The notes beneath the pieces are model-generated. The model made no database searches and was not told where the DNA came from. It saw only the letters and a program-made list of their open reading frames with translations. Both the position numbers and the translations under genes were made by a program. This document shows, piece by piece, positions 26,181 to 36,303 of a DNA stretch of 64,000 bases (the stretch's first letter is position 1; the number at the start of each line of letters is the position of its first letter). This DNA is from Clostridium akagii DSM 12554 (lineage in GTDB: Bacteria; Bacillota; Clostridia; Clostridiales; Clostridiaceae): positions 202,037 to 266,036 of the forward strand of contig NZ_KK366009.1 in assembly GCF_000686725.1 (NCBI RefSeq), read 5' to 3'.

Positions 26181-27152
26181 ATGAGCATAAGAACTGATTT
26201 AGCAGTTGAAGCCAAAGAAATATATGAAGAAGAAAGTAAGAAAGAAATTCAAGGCGTTGATGTTTCCACTAGTATTGTGGGTGAAATTAAAATTACAGAT
26301 GTTAAAATACTAACGAGTCAAGGCGAAGACCTAATGAAAAAGCCAATTGGTACATATATTACTATCGATATGCCAAAGTACACTCACTATGATACTGAGA
26401 CTATGACAGATGTAAGCAAAGTTTTAGCTACGGAACTTTCAAAGCTTATTAAGCTTGAAGACAGCACTACAGCACTTGTTGTTGGTCTTGGGAATTGGAA
26501 AGTAACTCCAGATGCACTTGGTCCTAAGGTTGTAAGTAAACTTATGATTACAAGACATTTAAAACAGCTTATACCTGATAGTTTTGATGAAGGAATAAGA
26601 CCTGTATGTTCAATTGCCCCAGGAGTTTTGGGAATAACAGGCATGGAAACCTGGGAAATAATAAAAGGTATAGTAGACAAAATTAAGCCCAATCTTATTA
26701 TATGCATTGACGCTTTGGCTTCAAGAAAACTTGATAGAGTTAATTCAACAATACAAATCGGTACAACAGGAATATCACCAGGTTCTGGAGTTGGTAACAG
26801 AAGGATGGAGATAAGCGAAAAAACCTTAGGTGTTCCTGTAATCGCAATTGGGGTACCTACAGTGGTGGATGCAGCAACTATTGCTAATGATACCATTGAT
26901 ATGGTACTTGACGAAATGATAAAAAATGCTGAAAGTGGAAAACAATTTTATGATATGCTTAAATCAATTGATAAAAATGAAAAGCAAAAAATGATAGAGG
27001 GAATTTTGCATCCTTATGTAGGAGATCTAATGGTTACACCTAAAGAAGTTGATGTTGTAATTGATTCTGTATCAAAAGTTATTGCAAATGGAATAAATAT
27101 ATCACTTCAACCGGCGTTAAGTAAGGAAGAGATAGATCAGTATATACAATAA
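26181..27152 (+). CDS. gpr: Spore germination protease GPR
   Basis: 323 aa from ATG 26181, six bases after AAGGGGTG; an in-frame GTG at 26172 lies inside that site. The protein opens SIRTDLAVEA, the autoprocessing region of the zymogen, and contains the family blocks VVGLGNWKVTPDALGPK, PGVLGITGMET and GTTGISPGSGVGNRR. GPR is the aspartic-type endopeptidase that degrades small acid-soluble spore proteins at germination. Expression in the forespore by sigma-F/G is expected; only a poor GCATT-N17-CATAGAA match (26131-26159) is visible. spoIIP, the usual next gene, is absent. Confidence 0.95.
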   Translation: MSIRTDLAVEAKEIYEEESKKEIQGVDVSTSIVGEIKITDVKILTSQGEDLMKKPIGTYITIDMPKYTHYDTETMTDVSKVLATELSKLIKLEDSTTALVVGLGNWKVTPDALGPKVVSKLMITRHLKQLIPDSFDEGIRPVCSIAPGVLGITGMETWEIIKGIVDKIKPNLIICIDALASRKLDRVNSTIQIGTTGISPGSGVGNRRMEISEKTLGVPVIAIGVPTVVDAATIANDTIDMVLDEMIKNAESGKQFYDMLKSIDKNEKQKMIEGILHPYVGDLMVTPKEVDVVIDSVSKVIANGINISLQPALSKEEIDQYIQ

Positions 27153-27290
27153 GATGCCTCGCAATTGTTACAAGGAACTTACAACAAGTGAATAAAAAAC
27201 GTAAAAAAGTACATCCTTTAAATAGTAGCATGCGTAATAACTCATATCTGAGTAGTATGCTAGAGTAATATGGGAGGGCACTTTTAAATT

Positions 27291-27797
27291 ATGAGTAAAA
27301 TAAGTAAATTTTTTTTTATAATACTAGTTATTTCTGTTTTTATTGGTATAGGCATAAGTAATATGGAATTAAATAGGATGATTTATTGTAATGAAGTTCA
27401 TATGAAAACTTCAGAACAAAGTTATAGGAATATGATTAATAAATTTGATCTTAATGATATGGAAAAAAAACTTGATACACTTGAAAATAAAATAAATAAT
27501 CCACAAGAATATAAAACCGATGACAATGATTTAGTTTTTAAAATCACTATACCTAAGTATAGAGTACTGTTTAACTTTATGCCGTTTGATTTAAGGTTTG
27601 AAACTGAAAAGTATAGGTTATGTATAAATGGGAAAATAATAGATAATTTACATAAAAAAATATATAAAGAACAAATTTATCTTGGAGACAATAAGGAAAA
27701 AATCATTAAAAATCTAGAAAGTGTGGATGAAAAAATATATAACGTAAGATCAGATGTATCTAAATATAAACTTAATGTAAACAACTACCTAAAGTAA
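27291..27797 (+). CDS. Membrane-anchored coiled-coil protein of unknown function
   Basis: 168 aa, not recognised. One N-terminal hydrophobic segment (about 5-24) is followed by an extracytoplasmic, charged and partly coiled-coil region (DMEKKLDTLENKINN; later ESVDEKIYNVRSDVSKYK). A single cysteine-rich feature is absent. It lies in the slot between gpr and lepA where spoIIP is found in related genomes, but has none of the SpoIIP amidase features. GGGAGG is 13 bases before ATG, longer than usual. A hairpin (TAGCAT with ATGCTA and an inner ACTCA/TGAGT, 27225-27262) precedes it. Confidence 0.6.
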   Translation: MSKISKFFFIILVISVFIGIGISNMELNRMIYCNEVHMKTSEQSYRNMINKFDLNDMEKKLDTLENKINNPQEYKTDDNDLVFKITIPKYRVLFNFMPFDLRFETEKYRLCINGKIIDNLHKKIYKEQIYLGDNKEKIIKNLESVDEKIYNVRSDVSKYKLNVNNYLK

Positions 27798-27822
27798 CTT
27801 ACATAATATAAATGGGTTTATA

Positions 27823-27853
27823 TTGACAGAATGCGGATAGGCTATGTTATAAT
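27823..27853 (+). promoter_or_regulatory. Sigma-A promoter of lepA
   Basis: TTGACA (27823-27828) and TATAAT (27848-27853) with a 19-bp spacer; the -10 is extended by TGT, which compensates for the long spacer. The leader is about 30 nt. Confidence 0.7.
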
Positions 27854-27888
27854 TAGCTATAGACACAGAGGAATACAGGAGGATACAA

Positions 27889-29694
27889 ATGCAGAGTATT
27901 AGGGAAAAATATATAAGAAATTTTTGTATAGTTGCACATATAGATCATGGCAAGTCCACACTTGCAGATAGGCTTTTAGAAAAAACAGGTACACTTACTA
28001 AAAGAGAAATGGAAGAGCAAGTATTAGATAACATGGACCTAGAAAGAGAAAGAGGTATAACCATAAAGTCTCAGGCAGCCAGGCTTGTATATAAGGGGAA
28101 AGATGGTCATGAATACATATTTAATTTGATAGATACGCCAGGACATGTGGATTTTAACTATGAAGTTTCAAGAAGTCTTACGGCTTGCGAGGGAGCAATA
28201 CTAATTGTGGATGCTACACAAGGAATTCAAGCTCAAACTTTAGCAAATTGTTATCTTGCTTTAGATCATGGACTTGAAGTATTGCCGGTAATAAATAAAA
28301 TTGATTTACCAAGTGCAAGACCGGAAGAAATCAAAAAACAAATTGAGGATGTAATTGGAATAGAAGCAGGAGAAGCACCACTTATTTCTGCAAAAACTGG
28401 ACTTAATATTGAAGATGTTTTAGAAGCAGTTATAGAAAAAATACCAGCACCAACTGGGGACGAAGAGGCACCACTGAAGGCACTTATATTTGACTCTTAT
28501 TATGATGGATATAAAGGGGTCATAAGTTATATAAGAGTAATGGATGGTGTTGTAAGAGCGGGAACAAAGATAAAACTTATGGCTACTAAAAAGGAATTTT
28601 TGGTCATAGAGGTTGGTATTTTTTCGCCAGCATATTTACCAGTAAAAGAATTGAGGGCAGGAGACGTTGGATATATAACAGCATCAATGAGGGATGTTCG
28701 AGATGCTCATGTAGGAGATACAATAACTGAGGTAAGTAGACCTACTTCAGAGGCCCTTGAAGGTTATAGACCAGCAATACCTATGGTATTCTGCGGTATT
28801 TATCCTATAGATGGTGCTAAATATGGAGAACTTAAAGATGCACTTGAAAAACTTCAAGTAAATGACGCTGCACTTAGTTTTGAACCAGAAACATCATTAG
28901 CGTTGGGATTTGGATTCAGATGTGGATTTTTAGGGCTTTTGCACATGGAAATAATTCAAGAGAGAGTTGAAAGAGAATTCAATCTGGATATTATAACTAC
29001 GGCACCATCTGTTATATATAAAATAATTAAGACTGATGGAACTCTTTTAGAAATAACAAACCCAACAAATTTACCTGATTTTTCAGAAATTGATTTTATG
29101 GAGGAACCTGTGGTTAAGTCTTCTATAATTACACCATCAGAGTATGTTGGAACGATAATGGAACTTTGCCAAAATAGAAGAGGAACATTTATTGATATGC
29201 AATATATTGAAACAACTAGAGTTGTATTAAACTATAAAATTCCTTTAAATGAAATTATATATGATTTTTTTGATGTATTAAAATCAAAGAGCAGAGGGTA
29301 TGCTTCATTTGACTATGAAATGGATGGGTATGCAGTTGCAAAGCTTGTTAAGCTAGACATACTTTTAAATGGGGATGTTGTAGATGCATTATCCATGATA
29401 GTACCAGAGGAAAGTGCATACCATAAAGGAAGAGCAATAGCAGAAAAATTAAAGGGAATCATACCTAGACAGATGTTTGAAGTTCCAATTCAAGCCGCTG
29501 TAGGAGCTAAAGTTATCGCTAGGGAAACAGTTAAAGCTCTTAGAAAAGATGTACTTGCTAAATGTTACGGTGGTGATATAAGTAGAAAGAAGAAATTGCT
29601 TTCCAAGCAAAAAGAAGGAAAAAAGAGAATGAGACAAGTTGGAAATGTGGAAATACCTCAAGAAGCATTTATGTCTATATTAAAGGTAGACTAG
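27889..29694 (+). CDS. lepA: Elongation factor 4 (LepA)
   Basis: 601 aa. The GTPase signatures are AHIDHGKST (16-24), [17 protein letters not shown] and NKIDLP, followed by the EF-G-like domains and the LepA-specific C-terminal domain ([15 protein letters not shown]). EF4 acts on stalled or mistranslocated ribosomes. ATG 27889 follows CAGGAGGA. It has its own promoter and a strong hairpin behind it. Confidence 0.97.
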   Translation: MQSIREKYIRNFCIVAHIDHGKSTLADRLLEKTGTLTKREMEEQVLDNMDLERERGITIKSQAARLVYKGKDGHEYIFNLIDTPGHVDFNYEVSRSLTACEGAILIVDATQGIQAQTLANCYLALDHGLEVLPVINKIDLPSARPEEIKKQIEDVIGIEAGEAPLISAKTGLNIEDVLEAVIEKIPAPTGDEEAPLKALIFDSYYDGYKGVISYIRVMDGVVRAGTKIKLMATKKEFLVIEVGIFSPAYLPVKELRAGDVGYITASMRDVRDAHVGDTITEVSRPTSEALEGYRPAIPMVFCGIYPIDGAKYGELKDALEKLQVNDAALSFEPETSLALGFGFRCGFLGLLHMEIIQERVEREFNLDIITTAPSVIYKIIKTDGTLLEITNPTNLPDFSEIDFMEEPVVKSSIITPSEYVGTIMELCQNRRGTFIDMQYIETTRVVLNYKIPLNEIIYDFFDVLKSKSRGYASFDYEMDGYAVAKLVKLDILLNGDVVDALSMIVPEESAYHKGRAIAEKLKGIIPRQMFEVPIQAAVGAKVIARETVKALRKDVLAKCYGGDISRKKKLLSKQKEGKKRMRQVGNVEIPQEAFMSILKVD

Positions 29695-29705
29695 TAATTA
29701 TTATA

Positions 29706-29757
29706 AGGTATCTAAAAAATAACTAGCTAATTACGCTAGTATTTTTTTTAGATACCT
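29706..29757 (+). terminator. Long hairpin terminator between lepA and hemW
   Basis: AGGTATCTAAAAAATA pairs with TATTTTTTTTAGATACC, with an inner ACTAGC/GCTAGT stem. The T-run is within the descending arm. It ends 8 bp before the hemW ribosome binding site, so it may control read-through into hemW. Confidence 0.65.
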
Positions 29758-29783
29758 AAATTTAGGAGGGGGGTTAAACCTTT

Positions 29784-30908
29784 ATGAAAGAAATAGCTTT
29801 ATATATTCACATACCCTTCTGCAAACAGAAGTGTCTTTACTGCGATTTCCCTTCATTTTGTAACTTAGAACCCTTAATGGATGATTACATTGAAGCATTA
29901 GGGAATGAATTAAGAACATTTAAAGCCAAAAATATTATAAAAACTATATTTATAGGTGGGGGAACGCCCACCTATTTGAATTTAAAATCATTAATTGCTT
30001 TAAAAAAGATTATAAGTGAGCTAAGGATTGATAAAGATGTTGAATTTACCATAGAAGGGAATCCAGGGACATTCACAGAAGAAAAGCTAGAGGTATTAAA
30101 GTCCATGGGAGTAAACAGGCTTAGCATTGGTCTTCAAGCAGTTCAAGATACATTGTTAAAAAAACTTGGAAGAATTCACAGTTATGAAGATTTTACTAAA
30201 AGTTATAATCTAGCAAGAAATCTGGGATTTGATAATATAAATATAGATTTAATGTTTGGACTTCCAGGACAAACAATGGAAATGTGGTGTGAAACTCTAG
30301 AAACGGTAATAAGGTTAAAGCCTGAACATCTGTCTTGTTATAGTTTGATATTGGAAGAAGGTACAGCTTTTTATAAATTATACAGTGAAGAAGATTTGCC
30401 AAGTGAAGATAATGTTTTAAAGATGTATGCAGATACAAAAAAAATGTTAAAAGAAAATTCATATTATCAATATGAAATATCTAATTTCTCTAAAATGGGA
30501 TTTCAGTGTAAACACAATATTGTATATTGGGATTTAAATAGTTATATTGGCGTGGGATCTAGTGCACATTCATATTATAAAGGTGTTAGGTATAGAAATG
30601 AGGCCAATGTGAAAAAATATATAGAAAATATAAAAAATAATGAAAGCGTAATAGTAGAAAAATATAATAACACTATTGAAGATGATATGGAGGAATTTAT
30701 GTTTTTAGGTCTTAGGAAAATTCAAGGTATTTCCTTAGAAGAGTTTAATAAAAGATTTAAAAAAGATATTTATGATGTATATGGTGATGTAATAAATAAA
30801 TATAAAAAAGATAAATTAATAATTGAAAACCTAGGCAGAATGCGTCTTTCAGGTAGGGGGATAGAAATTTCAAACTATGTTTTAAGTGACTTTATAATTA
30901 AAAGCTAG
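29784..30908 (+). CDS. hemW: HemW-type radical SAM protein (heme chaperone)
   Basis: 374 aa. The radical SAM cluster is HIPFCKQKCLYCDF (CxxxCxxC, C14, C18, C21) followed by the HemN-like core (FIGGGTPTYL, EGNPGTF, SIGLQ) and the C-terminal HemN_C domain. Formerly called oxygen-independent coproporphyrinogen oxidase-like; HemW binds heme and lacks the fourth cysteine (CxxxCxxCxC) of true HemN, here CLYCDF. ATG 29784 follows GGAGGGGGG. Usual position after lepA and before hrcA. Confidence 0.92.
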   Translation: MKEIALYIHIPFCKQKCLYCDFPSFCNLEPLMDDYIEALGNELRTFKAKNIIKTIFIGGGTPTYLNLKSLIALKKIISELRIDKDVEFTIEGNPGTFTEEKLEVLKSMGVNRLSIGLQAVQDTLLKKLGRIHSYEDFTKSYNLARNLGFDNINIDLMFGLPGQTMEMWCETLETVIRLKPEHLSCYSLILEEGTAFYKLYSEEDLPSEDNVLKMYADTKKMLKENSYYQYEISNFSKMGFQCKHNIVYWDLNSYIGVGSSAHSYYKGVRYRNEANVKKYIENIKNNESVIVEKYNNTIEDDMEEFMFLGLRKIQGISLEEFNKRFKKDIYDVYGDVINKYKKDKLIIENLGRMRLSGRGIEISNYVLSDFIIKS

Positions 30909-31001
30909 AGCAATTGGTGATAATATGGAGAAAAACAGAGTATATAGTAAATAAACACGGACAATATGCCTGTAAGCATCAATTGACAATTACGATAAAA
31001 G

Positions 31002-31030
31002 TTGACAAAAATATTGTGCAGTGATAATTT
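31002..31030 (+). promoter_or_regulatory. Sigma-A promoter of the hrcA operon
   Basis: TTGACA (31002-31007) with a 17-bp spacer to TAATTT (31025-31030), or 15 bp to GATAAT (31023-31028). The CIRCE operator follows directly, as in class I heat-shock operons. Confidence 0.65.
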
Positions 31031-31043
31031 AAAGCTATGGTAA

Positions 31044-31070
31044 TTAGCACTCAGCAGTGCCGAGTGCTAA
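31044..31070. promoter_or_regulatory. CIRCE operator (HrcA binding site)
   Basis: TTAGCACTC (31044-31052), nine bases, GAGTGCTAA (31062-31070): an exact match to the CIRCE element. HrcA, encoded by the next gene, represses the operon here until heat stress engages GroEL. Confidence 0.97.
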
Positions 31071-31086
31071 TAAAGAGGTGATAACT

Positions 31087-32124
31087 ATGGATATGGATGA
31101 AAGGAAATTAAAAATTCTTCACGCAATAGTACATGATTATATAAGTACAGCAGAGCCGGTTGGTTCAAGAACAATAGCAAAAAAATATAATCTAGGTGTA
31201 AGCTCTGCAACAATAAGAAATGAAATGGCGGATTTAGAGGATATGGGGTATATAGAGCAACTTCATAGTTCTTCAGGAAGAAAACCTTCTGACAAAGGCT
31301 ATAGACTTTATGTTGACAAAATGATGCATTTACACAAACTGTCACCTCAAGAAGAATATATAATTAAAAATGAATTTTTAAATGATGCACTCCATGAAGT
31401 AGATAAAATAGTTCGTCAAGCAACAATAGTTCTGTCTGAACTCACAAATTTGATAGGCGTGGTCAAGGCACCGTCTGTCATGGAAAGTAGAATAAAATCA
31501 GTTCAATTAATAAGTGTGGATAACTATAATGTTGTATTTGTAATTGTAACAGATGGCGGGCTTATCAAAAATAGTCTGATAAGAATTAAAAAGCCTGTAA
31601 CGAGTGAAAGCTTGAATCAAATAAATAACTTATTAAATTTGAGACTCAAAAATTTATCAATCAATATGATTAATCTTGAAGTTATCAATAATTTAAAAAA
31701 AGACTTAAATGGATATGAAGATATTTTTGATTCAATTATCCCCGACTTGTATGATGGATTAAGTGACAAGGATGACAAAGATGTATACTTTGAAGGAGCT
31801 ACAAACATTCTGGAATATCCAGAATTTAAAGATATAGATAAGGCAAAGAAAATATTGTCGTTTGTAGACAATGTAAGTAATATGGTGGACATTTTAGGTA
31901 ATAAAGGTAAAATGTCTATAATAATTGGTAAAGAGAACAATCTGGAAAAGGCAAAAGAATGTAGTATTATAACTGCCGTTTACGGTATTGGTGATCGACC
32001 GCTTGGTTCCATTGGTGTAATAGGGCCAACAAGAATTCCATATTCTAAGGTTGTAGCCATATTGGCAAATTTAACCAATGAATTAAATAAAAATATCAAT
32101 AAGATGTATCTTGATGATGATTAG
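31087..32124 (+). CDS. hrcA: Heat-inducible transcription repressor HrcA
   Basis: 345 aa from ATG 31087, six bases after AGAGGTG; the frame could extend to 31057 but that would run through the CIRCE. An N-terminal winged helix (GVSSATIRNEMADLEDMGYI) is followed by the GAF-like HrcA domain and the C-terminal GPTRIPYSKV segment. HrcA binds CIRCE and autoregulates hrcA-grpE-dnaK-dnaJ. Confidence 0.96.
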   Translation: MDMDERKLKILHAIVHDYISTAEPVGSRTIAKKYNLGVSSATIRNEMADLEDMGYIEQLHSSSGRKPSDKGYRLYVDKMMHLHKLSPQEEYIIKNEFLNDALHEVDKIVRQATIVLSELTNLIGVVKAPSVMESRIKSVQLISVDNYNVVFVIVTDGGLIKNSLIRIKKPVTSESLNQINNLLNLRLKNLSINMINLEVINNLKKDLNGYEDIFDSIIPDLYDGLSDKDDKDVYFEGATNILEYPEFKDIDKAKKILSFVDNVSNMVDILGNKGKMSIIIGKENNLEKAKECSIITAVYGIGDRPLGSIGVIGPTRIPYSKVVAILANLTNELNKNINKMYLDDD

Positions 32125-32136
32125 AGGTGAAATATA

Positions 32137-32787
32137 ATGACTGAAATTAAAAAAGAAGAAAATGATTGTAAAGACGAAAATATTATTGAAGTCGAAGAAG
32201 TAAAGGTAACAGGCGATGACAATGAAGGATCATCTGAAATTCTTGAAGATGAACAAAAACTTGAAGATGTAGAAGTTGAAGACATTGAAGAGAAGAGTAC
32301 ATCTTTGGAGAAGGAGCTTAAAGAAATGAAATTTGGGAGAGCTAAGCTAAAGGATGAGAATTTTAAATTACAAAATGAATTGGATGCCATTAAAGAAAGA
32401 CTTCTTAGAACTTCGGCAGAATATGAAAACTATAGAAACAGAACTGTTAAGGAAAAGGAAGGCATTTATTCAGACGCTTGTATTGATGTGCTTAAAAATG
32501 TATTGCCTGCTCTAGACAATATGGAAAGAGCTGTAGCCATTGATGGAAGTGTAGAGGACATAAAAAAGGGAATCGAAATGACACTTAGACAATTTAAAGA
32601 TTCTTTGGGAAAATTAGGCGTTGAGGAAATAGATGCTAGTGGTGAATTTGATCCTAATTTACATGATGCAATAGTACATGTAGAAGATGAGGCATATGGA
32701 GAAAATACAATTGTTGAGGTATTACAAAAGGGATACAAGAAACAAGATAAAGTTATAAGATATAGTATGGTTAGAGTAGCAAATTAG
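32137..32787 (+). CDS. grpE: GrpE nucleotide-exchange factor
   Basis: 216 aa. An acidic disordered N-terminus (about 1-55) precedes the long coiled coil and the conserved FRNRT-like YENYRNRTVKEKEGI and LPALDNMERA, then the beta domain ending VLQKGYKKQDKVIRYSMVRV. GrpE exchanges ADP on DnaK. It starts 12 bp after hrcA with GAGGTG. Confidence 0.95.
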   Translation: MTEIKKEENDCKDENIIEVEEVKVTGDDNEGSSEILEDEQKLEDVEVEDIEEKSTSLEKELKEMKFGRAKLKDENFKLQNELDAIKERLLRTSAEYENYRNRTVKEKEGIYSDACIDVLKNVLPALDNMERAVAIDGSVEDIKKGIEMTLRQFKDSLGKLGVEEIDASGEFDPNLHDAIVHVEDEAYGENTIVEVLQKGYKKQDKVIRYSMVRVAN

Positions 32788-32843
32788 AAAATCATGCTAA
32801 ATTTAGAAATAAATTTTAATTGAAAAATCAGGAGGTTTTTATT

Positions 32844-34709
32844 ATGTCAAAAGTAATAGGTATCGATTTAGGAACAACTAATTCATGTGTAGCAGTTATG
32901 GAAGGTGGAGACCCAATTGTAATTGCAAATGCAGAAGGAGCTAGAACAACTCCATCTGTTGTATCATTTCAAAAAGGTGGAGAAAGATTGGTTGGCCAAG
33001 TTGCAAAAAGACAATCAATAACTAATCCAGACAAAACAATAATATCAATTAAAAGACAAATGGGTACTGGATTTAAAGTAAATGTAGATGGAAAAGAACA
33101 TACTCCACAAGAAATTTCAGCTTATATTCTTCAAAAATTAAAAACAGATGCTGAATCATATCTTGGAGAAACAGTTACTCAAGCAGTAATTACTGTTCCA
33201 GCTTATTTTAATGATAGCCAAAGACAAGCAACTAAAGATGCTGGTAAAATAGCAGGACTTGAAGTATTAAGAATTATAAATGAGCCTACAGCAGCAGCTC
33301 TTGCTTATGGTATGGATAAAATGGATACAAACCAAAAGATATTTGTATATGATCTTGGTGGTGGTACATTTGATGTATCTATACTTGAACTTGGAGATGG
33401 AGTTTTTGAAGTTAAATCTACAAATGGTAATACAAAACTTGGTGGAGATGACTTTGATAACAATGTAATGAATTATATTGCTGACACATTCAAAGCAGAA
33501 AATGGTATTGATCTTAGAAATGATAAAACTGCACTTCAAAGATTAAAAGAAGCTGCTGAAAAAGCTAAAATTGAATTGTCATCTTCAATGCAGACAAATA
33601 TAAATCTACCATTTATAACTGCAGATGCAAATGGTCCAAAGCACATAGATATTACTCTATCAAGAGCAAAATTCAATGAATTAACTCATGATTTAGTTGC
33701 TGCTACAATAGAACCAATGAGAAAGGCACTTGCAGATGCATCACTAACAATTAGTGATATAGATAAAGTATTACTTGTAGGAGGTTCAACAAGAATTCCT
33801 GCAGTACAAGATGCAGTTAAAGAATTTACAGGAAAAGATCCTTCAAAAGGAGTTAACCCTGATGAGTGTGTTGCAGTAGGTGCAGCTATACAAGCTGGTG
33901 TATTGACTGGTGATGTTAAAGATGTATTACTTCTTGATGTAACTCCATTAACACTTGGAATTGAGACTTATGGTAATGTTGCTACAGCATTGATTGAAAG
34001 AAATACAACAGTTCCAACAAGAAAGAGTCAAGTGTTCTCAACTGCAGCTGATGGTCAAACTTCTGTTGAAATACACGTTGTTCAAGGTGAAAGACCAATG
34101 GCTAATGATAACAAGACACTTGGTACATTCACATTATCAGGAATAGCACCAGCTCCTAGAGGAATTCCACAAATTGAAGTTACATTTGATATAGATGCTA
34201 ACGGAATAGTAAATGTTTCAGCTAAAGACAAAGGTACTGGTAAAGAAGCTAATATTACAATAACTGCATCAACAAATCTTAGTGATAGTGAAATAGATAA
34301 GGCAGTTAAAGAAGCTGAAAAATATGCAGATGAAGATAAGAAGAGAAAAGAATCAATTGAAATAAAAAATGGTGCTGATCAAATGGTTTATCAAACAGAA
34401 AAAGCATTAAAAGATCTTGGAGATAAAGTATCAGCTGAAGATAAAGCAGATATTGAAGCTAAAGCAGAAGCACTAAAGAAAATTAAGGATAGTGATGATT
34501 TAGACGCTATTAAAGCTTCAACTGAAGAATTAACTCAAGCATTTTATGCTGTATCTACAAAGGCATATTCAGAAGCACAAGGAGCAGAAGGCGCAGCAGG
34601 AGCTGATGCTAATGCAGAGGGAGCAGCAGGAACGAATGCTAAAGATGACAATGTAGTTGATGCTGACTTTAAAGTTGATGAAGATAAAGAAAAAGATAAA
34701 GATAAATAA
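32844..34709 (+). CDS. dnaK: Chaperone DnaK (Hsp70)
   Basis: 621 aa from ATG 32844 after AGGAGG (the frame extends to 32820 before the ribosome binding site). [19 protein letters not shown] opens the ATPase domain; [13 protein letters not shown] and VGGSTRIP are present; it lacks the Gram-negative insert near residue 80, as expected for Firmicutes. The C-terminal tail is Ala/Gly-rich and ends in a Glu/Asp/Lys repeat. Codon use is more biased than in its neighbours, as expected for high expression. Confidence 0.98.
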   Translation: MSKVIGIDLGTTNSCVAVMEGGDPIVIANAEGARTTPSVVSFQKGGERLVGQVAKRQSITNPDKTIISIKRQMGTGFKVNVDGKEHTPQEISAYILQKLKTDAESYLGETVTQAVITVPAYFNDSQRQATKDAGKIAGLEVLRIINEPTAAALAYGMDKMDTNQKIFVYDLGGGTFDVSILELGDGVFEVKSTNGNTKLGGDDFDNNVMNYIADTFKAENGIDLRNDKTALQRLKEAAEKAKIELSSSMQTNINLPFITADANGPKHIDITLSRAKFNELTHDLVAATIEPMRKALADASLTISDIDKVLLVGGSTRIPAVQDAVKEFTGKDPSKGVNPDECVAVGAAIQAGVLTGDVKDVLLLDVTPLTLGIETYGNVATALIERNTTVPTRKSQVFSTAADGQTSVEIHVVQGERPMANDNKTLGTFTLSGIAPAPRGIPQIEVTFDIDANGIVNVSAKDKGTGKEANITITASTNLSDSEIDKAVKEAEKYADEDKKRKESIEIKNGADQMVYQTEKALKDLGDKVSAEDKADIEAKAEALKKIKDSDDLDAIKASTEELTQAFYAVSTKAYSEAQGAEGAAGADANAEGAAGTNAKDDNVVDADFKVDEDKEKDKDK

Positions 34710-34745
34710 TTGTAGAAAAATTATGTGTTTCAAAGTATAATATAT

Positions 34746-34772
34746 AAGGGAATGGGTATAGCCCCTTCCCTT
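34746..34772 (+). other. Intercistronic hairpin between dnaK and dnaJ
   Basis: AAGGGAATGGG (34746-34756) pairs with CCCCTTCCCTT (34762-34772). It lacks a T-run, so it is more likely an mRNA-stability or attenuation hairpin that lowers dnaJ relative to dnaK than a full terminator. Confidence 0.55.
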
Positions 34773-34846
34773 ACTTTAGGTTATATGGTAGTTTAACTGT
34801 GCTTATAAACTGGAATTTATATATAAATATAGGTGGTGTAAAATGG

Positions 34847-35983
34847 ATGGCAAAAAAAGATTACTACGAAGTGTTAGGTCTGCAAAAAGGAGCTAGTGAG
34901 GACGAAATAAAGAAAGCTTTCAGAAAATTTGCAATAAAATATCATCCTGATAAAAACAAGGGAGATAAGGAATCAGAGGAAAAATTCAAAGAAATAAATG
35001 AAGCGTATCAGATTCTGTCTGATCCACAGAAAAAATCTAATTATGATCAATATGGTACAGCAGATTTTAATGGCGCAGGTCCAGGCGCAGGCCAAGGAGC
35101 AGGGGATTTTGATTTTTCTGATTTAGGCGATATCTTTGGATCTTTCTTTGGGGGTGGATTCTCTCAGCAAGGCGGAGGAAGAAGAAGAAATGGTCCTGAA
35201 AGAGGAAACGATATGGAGTATACAATTACTCTATCATTTGAAGAAGCTGTTTTTGGAGTTGAAAAGGAAATATCCATTACAAGAAGTGAGAATTGTGAAA
35301 AGTGTAGTGGAACAGGTGCTAAGGCTGGAACATCTCCAAAAACTTGTGATAAGTGTCATGGGACTGGAGAAATAAGAGTTCAGAGAAATACGCCACTTGG
35401 AAGTTTTGTAACACAGGCCACTTGTGACAAATGTGGAGGTAAAGGAAAAATAATAACAGATCCATGCACTAGTTGTCACGGTACAGGAACAGTACGTAAA
35501 AATAGAAAAATAACAGTGAAGATTCCAGCTGGAGTTGACACAGGAAATGTTATACCACTAAGAGGGCATGGAGAACATGGAAAGAATAATGGACCTTCAG
35601 GAGATTTATATATTAATTTAAGAGTTGGACCAAGCAAGATTTTCAAAAGAGAAGGTTTTGACATATATATAGATACACATTTGTCTTTTGCAAAGGCTGC
35701 ACTTGGAATAGAGATAAAAGTACCTACTGTTGATGGAGATGTAAAATATACAATACCAACAGGAACTCAACCTGGAACAAGATTTAGACTTAAAGGAAAA
35801 GGTGTTCCTAGAGTTAATGGAAGTGGTAGAGGCGATCAATATGTCAGAGTAATTGTTGATGTGCCAAAGACATTAAATGACAAGCAAAAGGATGCACTGA
35901 AGTTGTTCATGGAAGCAAGTGGGGAAACAACTGAAGAAGAAAAAAAATCATTTTATGACAAGCTAAAACATGGCTTTAAATAA
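34847..35983 (+). CDS. dnaJ: Chaperone DnaJ
   Basis: 378 aa from ATG 34847 (GGTGGTG upstream). The J domain with the HPD motif (YHPDKNKG), a G/F-rich stretch, four CxxCxGxG zinc repeats ([32 protein letters not shown]) and the C-terminal substrate-binding domains are complete. It stimulates DnaK ATPase. Last gene of the CIRCE operon, before a terminator. Confidence 0.97.
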   Translation: MAKKDYYEVLGLQKGASEDEIKKAFRKFAIKYHPDKNKGDKESEEKFKEINEAYQILSDPQKKSNYDQYGTADFNGAGPGAGQGAGDFDFSDLGDIFGSFFGGGFSQQGGGRRRNGPERGNDMEYTITLSFEEAVFGVEKEISITRSENCEKCSGTGAKAGTSPKTCDKCHGTGEIRVQRNTPLGSFVTQATCDKCGGKGKIITDPCTSCHGTGTVRKNRKITVKIPAGVDTGNVIPLRGHGEHGKNNGPSGDLYINLRVGPSKIFKREGFDIYIDTHLSFAKAALGIEIKVPTVDGDVKYTIPTGTQPGTRFRLKGKGVPRVNGSGRGDQYVRVIVDVPKTLNDKQKDALKLFMEASGETTEEEKKSFYDKLKHGFK

Positions 35984-36002
35984 TAGGTTTTTAGAAAATC
36001 AA

Positions 36003-36033
36003 AAAAATCGTACATAATCTGTACGTTTTTTTT
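36003..36033 (+). terminator. Terminator of the hrcA-dnaJ operon
   Basis: CGTACA (36009-36014) pairs with TGTACG (36020-36025); flanking A and T runs extend the stem, and the T-run goes to 36033. Confidence 0.85.
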
Positions 36034-36075
36034 GTTATAATTATAGTGTAGAGAATAATTTATGGGGTGATTAGT

Positions 36076-36252
36076 GTGAAACTTGAATTAGAAAAAGAAG
36101 AAGTGAAAAAAATTGTTGATTTAATTAGTAATAGAATTGAGGAACTTAGATCTGATATAAATGATGAAATGGAAGACAGTGACGATGAGCTTAGAGAAAT
36201 TATAAGAGGATACAAGTCATTGGTTAAAAAGGTTTTAGATCAAAGTAAATGA
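36076..36252 (+). CDS. Small acidic helical protein of unknown function
   Basis: 58 aa from GTG 36076, five bases after GGGGTGA. Highly charged (many Glu, Asp, Lys) and predicted to be one or two amphipathic helices: KLELEKEEVKKIVDLI, then DINDEMEDSDDELREII. No membrane segment. It stands between the dnaJ terminator and prmA, 51 bp before prmA. I do not recognise a family. The good ribosome binding site and the codon pattern support that it is expressed. Confidence 0.65.
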   Translation: MKLELEKEEVKKIVDLISNRIEELRSDINDEMEDSDDELREIIRGYKSLVKKVLDQSK

Positions 36253-36303
36253 TTAATCTGTAAAATAAATTGGCATAATATTGCAGTATGGAGGAATTTT
36301 CAA

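Noticed and set aside
26387..26896. 169-codon minus-strand frame inside gpr
   Set aside because: Shadow of the strongly coded gpr frame; no ribosome binding site and Ser/Pro-rich composition typical of antisense frames.
30925..30954. Nine-codon frame MEKNRVYSK after hemW with GGTGAT before it
   Set aside because: Too short to judge; no regulatory target such as an attenuator follows, and it lies before the hrcA promoter.
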